This document shows positions 62,580-64,000 of a stretch of 64,000 nt of DNA, one piece after another. Both the position numbers and the translations under genes were made by a program. The notes below the pieces were generated by a model that did no database searches, had not been told where the DNA came from, and saw only the letters and a list, made by a program, of their open reading frames with translations. Source of the stretch: Flavobacterium succinicans (lineage in GTDB: Bacteria; Bacteroidota; Bacteroidia; Flavobacteriales; Flavobacteriaceae); the NCBI RefSeq assembly GCF_001662485.1, contig NZ_JMTM01000060.1, positions 124,001 through 188,000 of the forward strand, in the 5' to 3' direction. The first letter of the stretch is position 1. Each line of letters starts with the position of its first letter.

Positions 62580-64000
62580 CTAAAGAACATCCAGCGAAAA
62601 AGTGGAACAAGGCAATCCTTCTTCATTGATTAAATTGGCATTTGTAAAAGGTTTCCAAGCATATAAAACGGATTGAATAGTTGTCCCTTTGGGCGGGTAT
62701 ATCACCACTTGATTGCCTATAATTTTGGCATCTACGGCTATGTGTTCCCCAGTTTTTGATACGATTTCAAAACCTTTTAGGGGTTGTTGTCCTTTGGTCA
62801 TCAGTTTTTTAACAGAAACAAAAGAAATCCATAACGCATCGCCTTTTAGTGTTACTTTTATGGGTATTGGTCCATAAGCGACGAGGTTTTTTTTATAGGT
62901 TTCCTTCAAAGCTATTCTGGCTAGTCGGTCACCGATTTCTTTTTTTTGTATTGGATGTACGTCTTTTTCATCACCATAATCGATACTTATTGCCATGCCA
63001 GAATTAGGAATTTTGTTTTCTAACCTACTTTGCATTGCTCTGAATTCTGGCCAAGAAGGACGATCGAGGCTAGAAAGTTGTACAAAATAAAAAGGAAAAT
63101 TGGCCTTCCAAGCCTTACGCCAACTTGCTACCATTATCGGAAATAAATGTTCGTACCAATTGGTATTGTGTGCATTGCTTTCGCCTTGGTACCAAAGCAT
63201 CCCTTTGATAGGAAAGGAGGTAAAGTTTTTAATTCCTGCCTCAAAATTGTAGCAGGGTTCGTAGGGATGACGTTGTTTGGGATTCGTACTATTTTTTAAA
63301 TTTATATCGGCTCTTTCTCTTACCCAAGGCATCAAAAAATCTGATTTGCGCCAGTTGTATAAAACATCTACTGCTTTGTCGTCGTGTTCCAAAGTATAAC
63401 GATCTATCCAAGATTCAATGGGAGAGCCACCCACGGCTACTTGTATCAATCCGATAGGGATGGTTTCTTCTTGGATAATTTTTTTTCCGAAGTAATAGGC
63501 AATTGCCGAGAAATCTTTGGCTGTAACAGAATCGCATACTTTCCAATTTCCTGAGAAATAATTCAGCTGATTGGTTTTGGCCAAGGTCAGGGAGTCCCAA
63601 GCGGATTCATTGGTTTCTTGTATGGGTTGGTAATGAAAAAAACGCAATTGTGTATTGACTTTTGCTAATGCAACTTCGGCTTTTCCATTTTCTGATTTTT
63701 TGAGTGGGAACGCCATATTGGATTGTCCAGAGCACAACCAAACATCACCTATGAGGATGTTTTTCAAAGTAATACTTTTAGTTTTGGTTTTTGCTTGTAT
63801 TTCAAATGGTCCTCCGTGAGGCATAGCCGGAAATTGAACGTTCCATTTGCCATTAGCATCGGTTACTACAGTTCTTTTTTGAGAATGAAACACCACTTCA
63901 ACTTGATCTCCCGCATTGGCTTTTCCATAAATAGGAATAGGTTGTTGGCGTTGCAAAACCATATTGTCTGTAAAAACAGGTGCCAAAGCCAAATCGCCGA
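62580..64000 (-). CDS. Sialate O-acetylesterase, N-terminus outside window
   Basis: About 473 residues are visible; the frame stays open to the window edge (the residues before ALAPVFTDNMVLQ continue as Gly-Asp-Leu), so the TTG at 63992 is not the start. SGNH-hydrolase features: nucleophile Ser in CSGQSNMAFPL, MLWYQGESNAHN, and the catalytic Asp-x-x-His in KDVHPIQKKEIGDRL. Removes O-acetyl groups from sialic acids so that sialidase and lyase can act. First visible gene of the sialic acid/GlcNAc cluster; 65 bp separate it from AGE. Confidence 0.92.
   Translation of the reverse strand, partial: GDLALAPVFTDNMVLQRQQPIPIYGKANAGDQVEVVFHSQKRTVVTDANGKWNVQFPAMPHGGPFEIQAKTKTKSITLKNILIGDVWLCSGQSNMAFPLKKSENGKAEVALAKVNTQLRFFHYQPIQETNESAWDSLTLAKTNQLNYFSGNWKVCDSVTAKDFSAIAYYFGKKIIQEETIPIGLIQVAVGGSPIESWIDRYTLEHDDKAVDVLYNWRKSDFLMPWVRERADINLKNSTNPKQRHPYEPCYNFEAGIKNFTSFPIKGMLWYQGESNAHNTNWYEHLFPIMVASWRKAWKANFPFYFVQLSSLDRPSWPEFRAMQSRLENKIPNSGMAISIDYGDEKDVHPIQKKEIGDRLARIALKETYKKNLVAYGPIPIKVTLKGDALWISFVSVKKLMTKGQQPLKGFEIVSKTGEHIAVDAKIIGNQVVIYPPKGTTIQSVLYAWKPFTNANLINEEGLPCSTFSLDVL

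Overview
The window looks like chromosome from a Flavobacterium-type member of the Bacteroidota. Support: AT-rich DNA; many genes preceded by the Bacteroidota -7 element TAnnTTTG; two giant secreted proteins ending in type IX secretion (T9SS) sorting domains; SPxxC-like lipoproteins; and lineage-typical neighbours such as a DUF4175 protein-ybeY-mnmG run, a secreted OmpH/Skp-like lipoprotein, a HU-CCDC81/SPOR protein, an SDR-type threonine dehydrogenase and a NagB-deacetylase fusion. No rRNA, tRNA, CRISPR array or insertion sequence was recognised.

Layout. 1-3.4 kb: end of a DUF4175 gene, ybeY and mnmG, with five ParB-binding (parS) palindromes around mnmG, so this end is probably origin-proximal. 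3.4-11.1 kb: methyltransferase, OmpH-like protein, PIF1-type helicase, HU/SPOR protein, dprA and a metallo-beta-lactamase (MBL) fold hydrolase. 11.1-25.5 kb: two paralogous giant leucine-rich-repeat (LRR) T9SS cargo genes (1289 and 1911 aa), a fibronectin-III lipoprotein, then a subtilisin-like protease and an M1 peptidase. Decayed pieces of the two flanking genes lie between the LRR genes and mark this as a tandem duplication. 25.6-33.4 kb: two MBL hydrolases, a Crp-type regulator, lipoprotein, amine oxidase, M13 peptidase and a HigB/HigA-like toxin-antitoxin pair. 33.4-38 kb: a divergent secreted protein/membrane-anchored winged-helix regulator pair, a DUF6934-like gene with a 53-residue partner, and threonine dehydrogenase. 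38-52 kb: mfd, a DUF4256 gene broken by one stop codon, and metabolic or secreted enzymes (glyoxalase-like, phosphatase, ALDH7, class II cAMP phosphodiesterase, 3-hydroxyanthranilate dioxygenase, Fic, an endonuclease/exonuclease/phosphatase-fold protein, LD-carboxypeptidase). 52-58 kb: YraN, an ACT-like protein, a DUF6624-like lipoprotein lying between two direct repeats, and an FAD/Fe-S lactate-type dehydrogenase split into two genes. 58-64 kb: a minus-strand amino-sugar/sialic acid catabolic cluster (sialate O-acetylesterase, AGE epimerase, nagA, nagB).

The gene-poor gaps carry several families of dispersed repeats. The most notable has six copies with conserved flanks around a hairpin whose sequence differs in every copy while pairing is kept. 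Others are a CCCTTTCAGAG palindrome (three copies), a 22-bp repeat in inverted pairs, and CGCAAA-type inverted repeats, one of which sits in the gap that splits the dehydrogenase.

The main points for a second look are the tandem-duplication scar at 15.1-15.3 kb, the variable-hairpin repeat family, the parS cluster, the split dehydrogenase, the nonsense-broken DUF4256 gene and the DUF6934/small-protein pair.
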